Shown: in pieces, positions 24,621 through 33,397 of the stretch
Layout: every line of letters begins with the position of its first letter
How positions within the stretch are numbered: position 1 is the stretch's first letter
NCBI GenBank assembly: GCA_023436585.1
Contig: JAEZIN010000003.1
Span: 77,290-141,289 of the forward strand
From: Bacillota bacterium
Lineage (GTDB): Bacteria; Bacillota; Clostridia; Christensenellales; Aristaeellaceae
Direction: 5' to 3'
Length of the DNA stretch: 64,000 nucleotides
Translations under genes and position numbers: made by a program
Notes under the pieces: generated by a model
What the model was told of the DNA's origin: nothing
Seen by the model: the letters and a program-made list of their open reading frames with translations, nothing else
Databases searched by the model: none

Positions 24621-25961
24621 TCATTTCAATGTCTTTCCCTTGGCATCCTGGTACACGATATTGGCTTCCAGGGGCCGGTTGTTCTGTACAAACAAGTCCT
24701 CCACGGTGACGCAAAGGAAGCCTTGCCGCCTCAAATGCCACAGCAGGGATTTCATGCCGTTCACGGTATAGGGGCGCGTATCGTGCATCAAAACGATGCC
24801 GCCGTCCGACACGGTCCCCGATACGAGCCTTACGATGGCTTTGGAGCTTTTGTACTCAATATCATGGCTGATCAGGGACCACTGGATCAGGGGCAGGCCG
24901 ATGCTGTTCTTGACATAGAACTCATACGCACCGCCCGGGGCGCGCATATACGGCGCGGGCAGGCCGGTGATCCCTGTAAGCAGCTGATCAAACAGCACCT
25001 TATGCTCGGCGGCGATTTGAGGCGTGAGGCTGGAGGGCTGGAAATGATTGTAGGTATGGCTGGCTATGGTATGGCCTTCGTCATGCTGGCGCTGCACCAC
25101 ATCCTTGTTCTCTTCCAATTGGTCTCCGATGAGGAAGAAGGTGGCCTTGGCGCCGTACGCCTGCAGCGTATCCAGCAGGTCCACCGTGCCCACATACCTG
25201 GGTCCGTCGTCAAAGGTCAGGGCCACAATGGGATAGCGGCTGTTGTCCGTTTGACGGGCCGCCTCCTCCGTCATCATGCCGGTCAGGTCCTTGTAATACA
25301 CCTTCACATGCATCACGGTGGGATAATCCTTGTATAACAGGGACGCCGGAAAGTGCAGCTCCATTTTCACCGCGCCCAGGGTGTACGCGGCGCTTTCCAG
25401 AACCTCCCTTGCACACAGCGCGTCAAGTACCTTTGGGTCCGCCTGCTCGCCGGGGAAATAGGCGGAAAGCTGCGTCCTTACGGCATCTTGCAGAACCTCC
25501 CAGGCAGGGCTGTCCGAAGGGAAAATATCCGTAAGCAGGATTTGCTTCCCCGTGGATGCGTCATACGTACGGGAGGAAAATTCCACACCCAGCTGTTCCC
25601 TGTGATAGACGGTGCGGGCCAGCATAAGAAAGCTGAGCCAGGATTCACCGGTGGGGGAATACACGCAGCGGACATCCAGCCTGGAGTTTTGAGGCGCCGT
25701 TTTCTTGCCAGTCGGCAGCGTTGGGGCAATATTTTCAATGTAACCATCCACAATTGCGGCCAGCTCCCCGTTCACCTGCCTGTTGATGGTCTTGGGATAA
25801 AATGCGCTGATAAAGCTTCCGTTTTTCTGGGTGGTCCTCTTCTCCTTCATTTCCACGAAGAAAGCTTTGGGCAGGCGCGGATTTTTCTTCGCGCCTGCCA
25901 TGGCACCCATCGGAATCAACAATATCAGCGCACAAAAAAACAAAAGGAGCCTGCGTCTCAT
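24621..25961 (-). CDS. Polysaccharide deacetylase, PdaC-like
   Basis: 446 residues from the ATG at 25961 (AAAGGCAGG upstream). Signal peptide MRRRLLLFFCALILLIPMGAMAG. Residues about 30-240 resemble the DUF4163/DUF3298 pair (YHREQLGVEFSSRTYDASTGKQ, LLTDIF) found in Bacillus PdaC. The NodB deacetylase domain follows with TFDDGP, the zinc motif SHTYNH, RAPGG and VLMHD. It is predicted to deacetylate peptidoglycan or another wall sugar outside the membrane, which can lower lysozyme sensitivity. It is divergent from the two CotH-like genes. Confidence 0.9.
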   Translation of the reverse strand: MRRRLLLFFCALILLIPMGAMAGAKKNPRLPKAFFVEMKEKRTTQKNGSFISAFYPKTINRQVNGELAAIVDGYIENIAPTLPTGKKTAPQNSRLDVRCVYSPTGESWLSFLMLARTVYHREQLGVEFSSRTYDASTGKQILLTDIFPSDSPAWEVLQDAVRTQLSAYFPGEQADPKVLDALCAREVLESAAYTLGAVKMELHFPASLLYKDYPTVMHVKVYYKDLTGMMTEEAARQTDNSRYPIVALTFDDGPRYVGTVDLLDTLQAYGAKATFFLIGDQLEENKDVVQRQHDEGHTIASHTYNHFQPSSLTPQIAAEHKVLFDQLLTGITGLPAPYMRAPGGAYEFYVKNSIGLPLIQWSLISHDIEYKSSKAIVRLVSGTVSDGGIVLMHDTRPYTVNGMKSLLWHLRRQGFLCVTVEDLFVQNNRPLEANIVYQDAKGKTLK

Positions 25962-25996
25962 TGTATTAACCTGCCTTTTGATGATGTGATGGATAG

Positions 25997-26025
25997 AGTG
26001 TAGCAAATCGCAATGGGAAAAGCAA
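25997..26025 (-). promoter_or_regulatory. Promoter of the deacetylase gene
   Basis: Minus strand -35 TTGCTT (26020-26025), 17 bp spacer, -10 TACACT (25997-26002). Confidence 0.6.
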
Positions 26026-26101
26026 GAAAACCATGGCGCATAGGAAGGGAAGAAAAAGGCGGCTTTTCTGACGAAATTTACAATATGTTCTTGATTTTTG
26101 C

Positions 26102-26131
26102 TTGAGACAGGCAGCGTCCGCATGGTAAAAT
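26102..26131 (+). promoter_or_regulatory. Probable promoter of the CotH-like pair
   Basis: -35 TTGAGA (26102-26107), 18 bp spacer, -10 TAAAAT (26126-26131). Confidence 0.55.
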
Positions 26132-26208
26132 AATGGAAAGCGGCAGGTAACCGCTTGCATTTTTGGAAGATCACTGTTGCTTCCTGAGGAAAATGGGGTA
26201 TATCGGGG

Positions 26209-27927
26209 ATGCTGGATTGTTTGCGCATGGCAAGGAGAGCTTTTTTTATTTTATGCCTTCTCACACTTCTGCCCGCCGCGGCGCTGGCGGCGAAAATTAG
26301 CGACGTATGGGTCACAGGGGCAATCCCCCAGGGGACACGGAGCCAAGCCGGCACAGAAAGTCTGCCGCCGGATTCAATCCACTGGTGGTATAGCGAAAAG
26401 GCCGGTGAGCATTATCTGTTCCTTCCGGCAGGCGCGGACATATCCTGCCTGCAGCTGTGGTTTGACGCTACAGAACAGAGCATTGCCATCGGCGAAAAAA
26501 CACTGCGCAGCGGCGATGCGGCAGATTTTTTGACGCCCGGTTCCAAATATACTGTAACCTGCGGCAAATTGAGCTATTCCCTTACGGTGATGCAATCGAA
26601 AAATGTGCCGGCGATGTTTATTCAAACAGAGTCAGGCAGCCTGAAAAGAATACACGCCAGCAGGGACAACAAGGAAACAGGATTTTTGTCCATGCTCAAC
26701 GCAGACGGCACCCTGGAATATGAGGGCAAGCTGGCCCAGATGAAAGGGAGGGGCCACTCCTCCTTCGCCAATCCCAAAAAGCCGTATCAAATCAAGCTGG
26801 ACAATTCCACCAACCTGTGCGGCATGGGCAAGGCGAAGACCTGGGTCCTGCTGGCCGATTATGAGGACAATTCCCTGCTACGAAACAAGATGGCCTACGC
26901 CCTGGCGGATGCCGTAGGCCTTGCATATACCTCAAAGACATGCACGGTGGACCTGTACATCAACAACAGCTACTATGGCGCCTACCTTTTATGCGAGAAG
27001 GTGGAGATCGGCGATAGCCGCATCAACATCCGCGATCTTCAAAAAGCCACCGAAAAGGAAAACGACAAGCCGCTGGAATCATACCCGGCCTACAGCGCGG
27101 GCAGCTACAGGTTTGGCAGGAGCAAAGGGCTTCAAATACCCAACAATCCGCAGGATATCACCGGCGGGTACCTGCTGGAACTGGAAAAGCCTGACCGGTA
27201 CAGGCCGGAGATCAGCGGCTTTGCCACCTTACGGGGACAGCCCATTGTCATCAAGGAGCCCGAATATGTCTCCCGGGAGCAGGCGGATTACATCCTCGCC
27301 TACATGCAGGGGTTTGAAAACGCCATTTTTTCCAAAGACGGAACTGATCCTAAAAGCGGCAAGCGGTACACAGAGTTTGTAGATATGGATTCCCTGGCGA
27401 AAAAATACGTGATGGAGGAGATATCCAAAAACTTCGACGCCAACCGCAGCAGCCTGTATTTCTACAAACCGTCTGAAAGCGAAGGGACCATCGCCTATGC
27501 CGGGCCGGTGTGGGATTATGACAACGCCTTTGGCAACTTTTCCAACCAGCGCACCAGGTCGCTGAAGCTTCCCACAGGCTTTTCTGCCAACAGCGACCGG
27601 GGAGAAAACTACTACTGGTTCCCGGCACTGTACCGTCAAAAAGACTTCTACGCGGCGGCGGTGAAAACGTATCACGACCAGTTTGTGCCGGCGCTGCGCA
27701 TATTGCTGGGGCAGGAAAAAGGCAGCAGGAACGGCCTTCAGTCCATAAAGGAGTATGCCGCGGAAATCGAAGCCTCGGCGGCCATGAACTTCATACGCTG
27801 GCCGGTGTTCAATTCCCCCAGCCGCCAGGTGAAAACGGGCAAGGACTACGCGGAAAACATAGCGTATCTGGAAAACTTTATAAGCGGCAGGATGGCCTTC
27901 CTGAGTGAAAACTGGCCCATGCAATAG
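26209..27927 (+). CDS. Secreted CotH kinase-like protein, first copy
   Basis: 572 residues. The N-terminus (MARRAFFILCLLTLLPAAALAAK) is a signal peptide. Starts at 26209 or 26227 are both possible, since neither has a clear ribosome site. Residues about 25-160 form an unrecognised N-terminal domain. The CotH region shows GRGHSSFANPKKPYQIKL, DNSLLRNKMAYALAD, LYINNSYYGAYLLCEKVEI and GPVWDYDNAFGN. B. subtilis CotH is an atypical protein kinase of the spore coat; secreted clostridial relatives are largely uncharacterised. The next gene is a paralogue in the same order of domains. Confidence 0.85.
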   Translation: MLDCLRMARRAFFILCLLTLLPAAALAAKISDVWVTGAIPQGTRSQAGTESLPPDSIHWWYSEKAGEHYLFLPAGADISCLQLWFDATEQSIAIGEKTLRSGDAADFLTPGSKYTVTCGKLSYSLTVMQSKNVPAMFIQTESGSLKRIHASRDNKETGFLSMLNADGTLEYEGKLAQMKGRGHSSFANPKKPYQIKLDNSTNLCGMGKAKTWVLLADYEDNSLLRNKMAYALADAVGLAYTSKTCTVDLYINNSYYGAYLLCEKVEIGDSRINIRDLQKATEKENDKPLESYPAYSAGSYRFGRSKGLQIPNNPQDITGGYLLELEKPDRYRPEISGFATLRGQPIVIKEPEYVSREQADYILAYMQGFENAIFSKDGTDPKSGKRYTEFVDMDSLAKKYVMEEISKNFDANRSSLYFYKPSESEGTIAYAGPVWDYDNAFGNFSNQRTRSLKLPTGFSANSDRGENYYWFPALYRQKDFYAAAVKTYHDQFVPALRILLGQEKGSRNGLQSIKEYAAEIEASAAMNFIRWPVFNSPSRQVKTGKDYAENIAYLENFISGRMAFLSENWPMQ

Positions 27928-27962
27928 CCTGCCGGATGATAGCACAAATGAGGGAGAAACGC

Positions 27963-29675
27963 ATGCGTTATACAAAAGCGGCAATCAAAGCAATTTTATG
28001 GACAGCACTTATCCTCCTGTTATTGCCCATAGGCGCTTCCGCGGCCAAGATTGAAAGCCTGTGGGTCACAAAGGTGATACCCGGCGGGACGGCGCTTCAA
28101 ACGGCGGAAGGAAAGCCGTTGGACGCCGTCAACTGGTGGTACAGCAATAGGGAAAAGATATATTATTTGTTCCTGCCCGCGGGGGCAAAGGCAGAGGACC
28201 TTCGCATCTGGTTTACAGGCATCGAAAGCATCAACGTGAACGGCAAAGACGTCAATAGCGGCAGTGCGGTGGATTTCCTGGTGCCCGGCACAAGCCATGA
28301 TCTGACGGCAGACAAGAATACGTACACGCTGAAAGTTTTGCAGTCGGCCAATGTGCCCGCGCTTTTTCTGTCCACAGAGTCCGGCAGCGTAGAGGGAATC
28401 CACAAAAGCAAAAGAAACGAGGAGACAGGCAATCTTGCCATTCTCCATGCCGACGGTTCTGTTTCCTATGACGGGAAGCTGGCGCAGATCAAGGGCCGGG
28501 GAAACGCTTCCTTTGCTTTCCCCAAAAAGCCGTACCAGATCAAGCTGGACAAATCCACCGACTTATTCGGCTTGGGCAAGGCCAAAACGTGGATTCTGCT
28601 GGCCGATTACCAGGACAATTCCCTGATGCGCAACAATATCGCATTCGTACTGGCGGACGCGGTGGGGCTCTCCTATACCTCCAGGTTTCAATCCGTGGAC
28701 GTATACGTCAACAATGAATACCGCGGGACCTATCTTCTATGTGAAAAGGTGGAGATCGGGCCTAACCGCATCGCCATCAATGATCTGGAAGAGGATACTG
28801 AAGCGGTCAACGACGCTCCGCTGAATACATACCCCACTTTTGGCTCTATGGGCTACCACTTTGGAAAAAACAAGGGCATCAATATTCCCAATAATCCCGA
28901 TGACATCACCGGCGGGTATATATTGGAACTGGATTATGCGGAACGGTACAAAAAAGAGCCCAGCGGGTTTGCGACCACGCGGGGCCAACCCATCACCATC
29001 AAGGAACCGGAGTCTGCCTCCAGGGCCCAGGCCGCTTATATCAGCACTTTCATGCAGGGGTTTGAAAACGCCATTTTCTCCAAAGACGGCATAGATCCCA
29101 AAAGTGGAAAGCGCTACAGCGAATTTGTGGATATGGATTCCCTGGTCAAAAAATATCTGGTAGAAGAAATACTGAAAAATTACGACAGCAACCGGAGCAG
29201 CCTGTACTTTTACAAGCCGTCGGATGAAGAGAGCAAGCTGGCCTTTGCCGGCCCCGTCTGGGATTATAACAGCTCCATGGGCAACGTAGCCAACGAACGC
29301 AACCAGCGCATGATCAATCCGGAATACTTTTCCGCCAACAACGACAGGGGCGAGACCTACTACTGGCTCCCAGCGCTGTACAAGCAGCCTGATTTTAAAG
29401 AGCAGGCCATTAAAACCTATCATGAGGTATTTGTGCCGGTGCTTGACGAACTGCTTGGCAACCGTGAACAGGTGGGCGGCTCTCTGCGCACCATTGAGGA
29501 CATGGCCGCGGAGCTGGAAGCGTCGGCCGCCATGAACTTTACCCGCTGGCCCGTGTTCAACGCGGAAAGCCGGCCTGTCAAGACAGGCAAGGATTATTGG
29601 GAAAATATCGCGTATGTGAAGAACTTTCTGATCAAGCGCATGGTCTTCCTGGCTGAAAACTGGATACTTGAGTAA
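27963..29675 (+). CDS. Secreted CotH kinase-like protein, second copy
   Basis: 570 residues from the ATG at 27963 (GAGGGAG site). It parallels the first copy over its full length: signal peptide ending at ASAAK, a shared N-terminal domain (WVTKVIPGGTAL, VNWWYSN, YYLFLPAGAK), then GRGNASFAFPKKPYQIKL, DNSLMRNNIAFVLAD, YVNNEYRGTYLLCEKVEI and GPVWDYNSSMGN. The first-copy DYDNAFGN is DYNSSMGN here, so an Asp of the metal/ATP region may be lost. The 35-bp gap and orientation indicate an operon produced by tandem duplication. Confidence 0.86.
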   Translation: MRYTKAAIKAILWTALILLLLPIGASAAKIESLWVTKVIPGGTALQTAEGKPLDAVNWWYSNREKIYYLFLPAGAKAEDLRIWFTGIESINVNGKDVNSGSAVDFLVPGTSHDLTADKNTYTLKVLQSANVPALFLSTESGSVEGIHKSKRNEETGNLAILHADGSVSYDGKLAQIKGRGNASFAFPKKPYQIKLDKSTDLFGLGKAKTWILLADYQDNSLMRNNIAFVLADAVGLSYTSRFQSVDVYVNNEYRGTYLLCEKVEIGPNRIAINDLEEDTEAVNDAPLNTYPTFGSMGYHFGKNKGINIPNNPDDITGGYILELDYAERYKKEPSGFATTRGQPITIKEPESASRAQAAYISTFMQGFENAIFSKDGIDPKSGKRYSEFVDMDSLVKKYLVEEILKNYDSNRSSLYFYKPSDEESKLAFAGPVWDYNSSMGNVANERNQRMINPEYFSANNDRGETYYWLPALYKQPDFKEQAIKTYHEVFVPVLDELLGNREQVGGSLRTIEDMAAELEASAAMNFTRWPVFNAESRPVKTGKDYWENIAYVKNFLIKRMVFLAENWILE

Positions 29676-29706
29676 ACGGCAGGCTTCATAGCATAAAAAG
29701 CGCGCT

Positions 29707-30114
29707 TTACGGGGCAAGACCCTTCATTAACGCGTTTTCCATGGCCTTTAGCAGCACCATGCTGCTATAGGTGGCGCCTGCAACCGTATCCACCTGAAGC
29801 GAGTTTGCCTGGACCGCCCGTTGCACCACAGCCTCTCCGGCGGAACCCTGGCCGTTCTGGTGCTTCCATATCAAGGCTAAGTCAATTCTGTGGTCCTTTA
29901 CCGTTATTGACACCTGGGCCGACACCGGAAAGACACTGTACTCCCCCACATATATGCCGTCTGGAATTTGGTCCATCGGGACGTTTGCAATGGCTACAGA
30001 TTTAAGCCCGTTCAGGTTGTTTTGTATGATCCGATAGGCAATCATGCCGCCTGCGATACATAAAAGCAGCACTGCCGCCACAATGAGGAGTGTTGCTTTT
30101 GTTTTCTTTTTCAT
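29707..30114 (-). CDS. FMN-binding domain protein with one membrane anchor
   Basis: 135 residues. One N-terminal membrane helix (ATLLIVAAVLLLCIAGGMIAY) is followed by an FMN-binding domain (PF04205) ending in DTVAGATYSS. This fits the flavinylation consensus (Asp, then Gly-Ala-Thr-x-Ser) in which ApbE attaches FMN to Thr. It likely carries electrons outside the membrane. It follows the flavodoxin gene with a 20-bp gap, so the two are probably one redox operon. An AAAGGAGG site precedes the ATG. Confidence 0.85.
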   Translation of the reverse strand: MKKKTKATLLIVAAVLLLCIAGGMIAYRIIQNNLNGLKSVAIANVPMDQIPDGIYVGEYSVFPVSAQVSITVKDHRIDLALIWKHQNGQGSAGEAVVQRAVQANSLQVDTVAGATYSSMVLLKAMENALMKGLAP

Positions 30115-30134
30115 AGTACGCCTCCTTTATCCCG

Positions 30135-30614
30135 TCAACCGATCCGTGCAAAGGAGAGGACCAGGCCTTGGATTTGTTCCTCCCTGCGCTCGCCGGACCA
30201 GTTGACAATTCCGGAAGCATATACCTGTGCGCCTTTTTGCTGGCATATGCCCGTCAATTTCCGCAGGGAACGGTTCCCGCCGAAGATGGGCCTGGATAAG
30301 TGCTGGGTAACAAAGCACCCGGTTTTTTTCCCAGCCAGATTGGGAAGCTGCAATGCATAGGCGGCCATCACTTTGGAGAGAGAAAAGCCCCACACAGGTG
30401 CGCCCAGGATCACCGCGTCATACGGCGAGGCGTCCGGCGGGTTATTAAGCTTTACGGGCACCTCGATCTGCCCATGGCTTTCCGGCGTCTCGCCCACGGC
30501 GCTGACGCGCTCGATTCGGCAGGTGTGGCCTTGTTCCGTCAGGTGTGTTTTAATCCTTTCGGCCACGGAAAGCGTATGGCCTGTTTCCGAATGGACAAGA
30601 ATGCCGATGTACAT
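30135..30614 (-). CDS. Flavodoxin family protein
   Basis: 159 residues from the ATG at 30614 (GAAAGGAG site). The start MYIGILVHSETGHTLSVAERI contains the phosphate-binding loop (HSETGHT in place of the usual S/T-rich TGNT). The FMN-binding APVWGFSLSKVMAAY segment follows, and GKKTGCFVTQ is the next strand. It is a cytosolic one-FMN electron carrier or a small NAD(P)H-type reductase. It is cotranscribed with the FMN-binding protein. Confidence 0.82.
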   Translation of the reverse strand: MYIGILVHSETGHTLSVAERIKTHLTEQGHTCRIERVSAVGETPESHGQIEVPVKLNNPPDASPYDAVILGAPVWGFSLSKVMAAYALQLPNLAGKKTGCFVTQHLSRPIFGGNRSLRKLTGICQQKGAQVYASGIVNWSGERREEQIQGLVLSFARIG

Positions 30615-30661
30615 GGGAACGCTCCTTTCTTCGGTCGGGCAAGTTGCTTGGATCAGACAAA

Positions 30662-31126
30662 TCAAATTCTCATACCGTACCGCTGCCACAGGTTTGTGAC
30701 GGCCGACCACTCTCTCACCAGCCGCTGCCCCGCCGGGGTGCGCCAATCCTTCTCAAGGGCGTCATGGCATATTTGTCCCTGTCCCCTGCGGTCATGATGG
30801 CAAAAGCGGCACTCCAGCGGCTGAACACCCGTACCGTGCAGCTGGCACAAATCATTTCTTAAAAAGCAGCATCCCATATGGGCATAATTCTGCAGCGCGA
30901 AATTGCCCTCACACCCTGCAAAAGCGGGGGACAGCACCCCAAAGGTGAGGTCTGCGGACACCTCCAGCATCATGCGCCCGGCATAACCGGCCTTCATGGC
31001 CCGGGCGGCTTCGTCCACGCTCCACCAGCCTGGGCGCTTGCAGTAGGCCCTGCATACATCGCAGCCACAGGGCGGGGATGGGGGAAATGCTTGCGCGAGG
31101 GTCATAGGCGGGCGGGCATGCTTCAT
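30662..31126 (-). CDS. Cysteine-rich protein, YkgJ-like
   Basis: 154 residues with more than ten Cys in spaced groups: CGCDVCRAYC near the N-terminus, MGCCFLRNDLC in the middle and LECRFCHHD towards the end. The layout resembles YkgJ-type putative zinc or iron cluster proteins, but the match is by eye. A Trp-rich C-terminus follows. No signal peptide. GGAGGGG precedes the ATG. It lies 44 bp downstream of a GNAT gene; function unknown. Confidence 0.6.
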   Translation of the reverse strand: MKHARPPMTLAQAFPPSPPCGCDVCRAYCKRPGWWSVDEAARAMKAGYAGRMMLEVSADLTFGVLSPAFAGCEGNFALQNYAHMGCCFLRNDLCQLHGTGVQPLECRFCHHDRRGQGQICHDALEKDWRTPAGQRLVREWSAVTNLWQRYGMRI

Positions 31127-31170
31127 ATCCTGGCCCCTCCGGGAAGCCGTTCAGCCTGAGTATAAGCATT

Positions 31171-31593
31171 TCAGCCTTGGATGCTTTTGTTCCGGTAAAC
31201 AAGGTCCTCCCTTGTGGTGAAGCCAAGGGACTCCCAAAACGCGTTCCCGCCGGCGTTGGTTTTAAACACCATTAAGGAGACCTTGGTGATGCCTTCCGCC
31301 TTCAGAGCATTTAGGGCCGCCTGCACCAGCGCCTGGCCGATGCCCCGCCTGCGGCAATCAGGATGCACCGCCAGATGATAAATGTGCCCCCTGCGCCCGT
31401 CATGGCCGGACAGGATGGTTCCAGCCAGGCCGCCTTCTTCCATGGCCACAAAACAGGAGGAGGAATTACGGCGTAAAAACTGCCCGATGCTCTCCCTGGA
31501 ATCATCCACATCGCTTAAGCCCAAGCCGGGCGTATTCTGCCAAAGATCGTGCACGCGGTCATAATCCTGCGAAAGCATCATTTTGATGTCCAT
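31171..31593 (-). CDS. GNAT family N-acetyltransferase
   Basis: 140 residues, a single minimal GNAT domain. The acetyl-CoA loop is HPDCRRRGIGQALVQAAL, preceded by the strand IYHLAVHP; AFWESLGF closes the fold. It looks like RimI/YpeA-type acetyltransferases. Substrate unknown. Its start overlaps the 3' end of the upstream HAD gene by 35 bp, so the two are translationally coupled. Confidence 0.87.
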   Translation of the reverse strand: MDIKMMLSQDYDRVHDLWQNTPGLGLSDVDDSRESIGQFLRRNSSSCFVAMEEGGLAGTILSGHDGRRGHIYHLAVHPDCRRRGIGQALVQAALNALKAEGITKVSLMVFKTNAGGNAFWESLGFTTREDLVYRNKSIQG

Positions 31594-32287
31594 TTAATCC
31601 CTCCCTGATGTAATCCACCGCCTGCGTCAACGTTTCAAACGCCTGGATTGCTGCATCAGGCTCCTTTACATGCACCAGCAGCGCAGGTATGCCCGCTTTT
31701 CGCGCTCCCTCCATGTCGGCCACAGGGTTGTCGCCGATCATAAAGCATATGTCCGGGTGATCCGCCTTTAGCAGGGCATGTTCGAAAATCTCCTTCCGGG
31801 GCTTGTCAAAGCCGATTTCCCCGGAGACGATAACATCCGAAAAAAACCGATCCAGGCCAAGACCGCATACAACCTTCCTCAAATCGGGATGGTTGTTGGA
31901 TACGACGTACTGGGAAAAACCCATCTCCCCGCATTGCTTCAGCACAGTCAATGTATCGTCATACAAGGCATAATGATCAGTTTTCAACAGGGCATTCCGC
32001 ATGCTCCCGGCGGCACAGACCGCTGCTTCGTATGATGCGCCCAATTTCATACAAACCTTTTGAAAGTGGCTGTCCATGGTCTCCCACCAACGATCCCCCG
32101 TCATACGGGAGTGGTCTTCAAACGGCGTGTCCCAAGGAAAGCCGCTGCGCAAAAGGGGGCGCACATCCAAAAGCGTACAAGGGCATCCGGGCCATGCATC
32201 CTTCAAGGCCCCCAGAAGCGATGAACTCCAAAGATGCGGGCTTTGAACCAGCGTGCCGTCGAAATCCCAAAACAGGGCCTTTTTCAT
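31559..32287 (-). CDS. HAD family hydrolase (phosphoglycolate phosphatase-like)
   Basis: 242 residues. Motif I FWDFDGTLVQ, motif II VVSNNHPD, motif III with GFDKPRKEIF, motif IV MIGDNPVADMEGARKAG. A helical cap lies between I and II. It is predicted to be a cytosolic phosphatase of a small phosphorylated metabolite. GGAGAGAG precedes the ATG. It is first in a two-gene unit with the GNAT gene. Confidence 0.88.
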   Translation of the reverse strand: MKKALFWDFDGTLVQSPHLWSSSLLGALKDAWPGCPCTLLDVRPLLRSGFPWDTPFEDHSRMTGDRWWETMDSHFQKVCMKLGASYEAAVCAAGSMRNALLKTDHYALYDDTLTVLKQCGEMGFSQYVVSNNHPDLRKVVCGLGLDRFFSDVIVSGEIGFDKPRKEIFEHALLKADHPDICFMIGDNPVADMEGARKAGIPALLVHVKEPDAAIQAFETLTQAVDYIREGLNGHQNDAFAGL

Positions 32288-32443
32288 GGCTCTCTCCGTT
32301 TCATATCATCCATATATCGTTGTATTAACTGTAAACTCATAAACGCCTAGTAACTTGAAGCTTGCAAATGAAATTAAGTGTCAGCCATATGCGGGAAAGA
32401 GCGGGAAGGGTTTTTATAAGCCCCCTTCCCGATATTATTCGGC

Positions 32444-33364
32444 TTATTTTGTTGATACCACCTTATATAGAAAGGCTACATGATCGGCGACCGTATACCT
32501 GTTCTTACAATAAAATCCCATAGCGGGCATATGCCGGTTGGTCAGCAGCGTGACGCCTGCCAGATTATTTTTTGCACAGTGCCCCTCGGCGGTCATAAGC
32601 AGGCGCTTACCGTGACCTCTTCCCTGGAAATCGGGATGGACGAAAAGCTCATCCACATACAGCTCATCCTGCGTCCACCAGGTTTGGCGGTGGCTGAAAA
32701 GCGCGCCGACCAATTGGCCATTATCCACAGCGATCCAGCCCACAAAATCCCGGGAACCCGCAAACTCTAAAAGGTACCGGGAGCCTGTTTCCTCCGTCCA
32801 GTGGTTTTGCCAGGGCTCACCGTTGTAAGCCGCCATCAGCATATGCACGCAGTCCAGAAGGTCCTCCTCCTGATAAGGGCGGATCATTGGGCCTTCCTGA
32901 TTTGCGTCCGCATGGAAAAGGGGCTTTTCAAAGCAGATGCTTTCAGCAAGCCCAATATACGGTTCGAAATTCTCCCTGCGGCGGTAGCCGATGCCCTCGT
33001 ACAGCGATATGGCCTCCGGCTGATGGACGCCGGTCTCCAGCACGGCAAAAGTGCATCCCTTTTCAGCGGCCCAAGCTTCCAGCTCCGCCATCACGCGCTT
33101 GGAGATGCCTTGCCCCCGGAAGGCAGGCGCCACAAACACCCTCTTTATTTCCACGCCGTTTTCCAAAAAAGGCTTGAATGCGCCGCAGCCGGCAGGCTCG
33201 TCCCCTTCCAAAGCAAGCACGACAGCGGTGATCTTTATAAGCGCGTTGAATGGGGCATAAAAAGCATTTCCGTCCTCATACCGGCCGGAAAGGTCCCGGT
33301 CCAATTGAGACACCAAGGCAAGAAAGCGCGGGTCGTCCTTGTGCGTTCGTTCCAAACGTATCAT
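32444..33364 (-). CDS. Tandem GNAT acetyltransferase (two domains)
   Basis: 306 residues with two complete GNAT domains. The first (about 1-150) has the loop APAFRGQGISKRVMAEL and ISLYEGIGYR. The second (about 160-306) has HPDFQGRGHGKRLLMTAE and AMGFYCKNRY. Both acetyl-CoA loops look intact, which is less common than one active plus one degenerate copy. No signal peptide. A CAAGGAG site precedes the ATG. A neighbouring 9-bp hairpin lies at about 32408-32434. Confidence 0.85.
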   Translation of the reverse strand: MIRLERTHKDDPRFLALVSQLDRDLSGRYEDGNAFYAPFNALIKITAVVLALEGDEPAGCGAFKPFLENGVEIKRVFVAPAFRGQGISKRVMAELEAWAAEKGCTFAVLETGVHQPEAISLYEGIGYRRRENFEPYIGLAESICFEKPLFHADANQEGPMIRPYQEEDLLDCVHMLMAAYNGEPWQNHWTEETGSRYLLEFAGSRDFVGWIAVDNGQLVGALFSHRQTWWTQDELYVDELFVHPDFQGRGHGKRLLMTAEGHCAKNNLAGVTLLTNRHMPAMGFYCKNRYTVADHVAFLYKVVSTK

Positions 33365-33397
33365 TTGTACAAAATCTCCTTGAGGAATCCCTATTTG

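Noticed and set aside
32408..32434. Terminator after the tandem GNAT gene
   Set aside because: The stem CGGGAAGGG/CCCTTCCCG is good but no T-run follows it on the gene's strand, so it is left unassigned.
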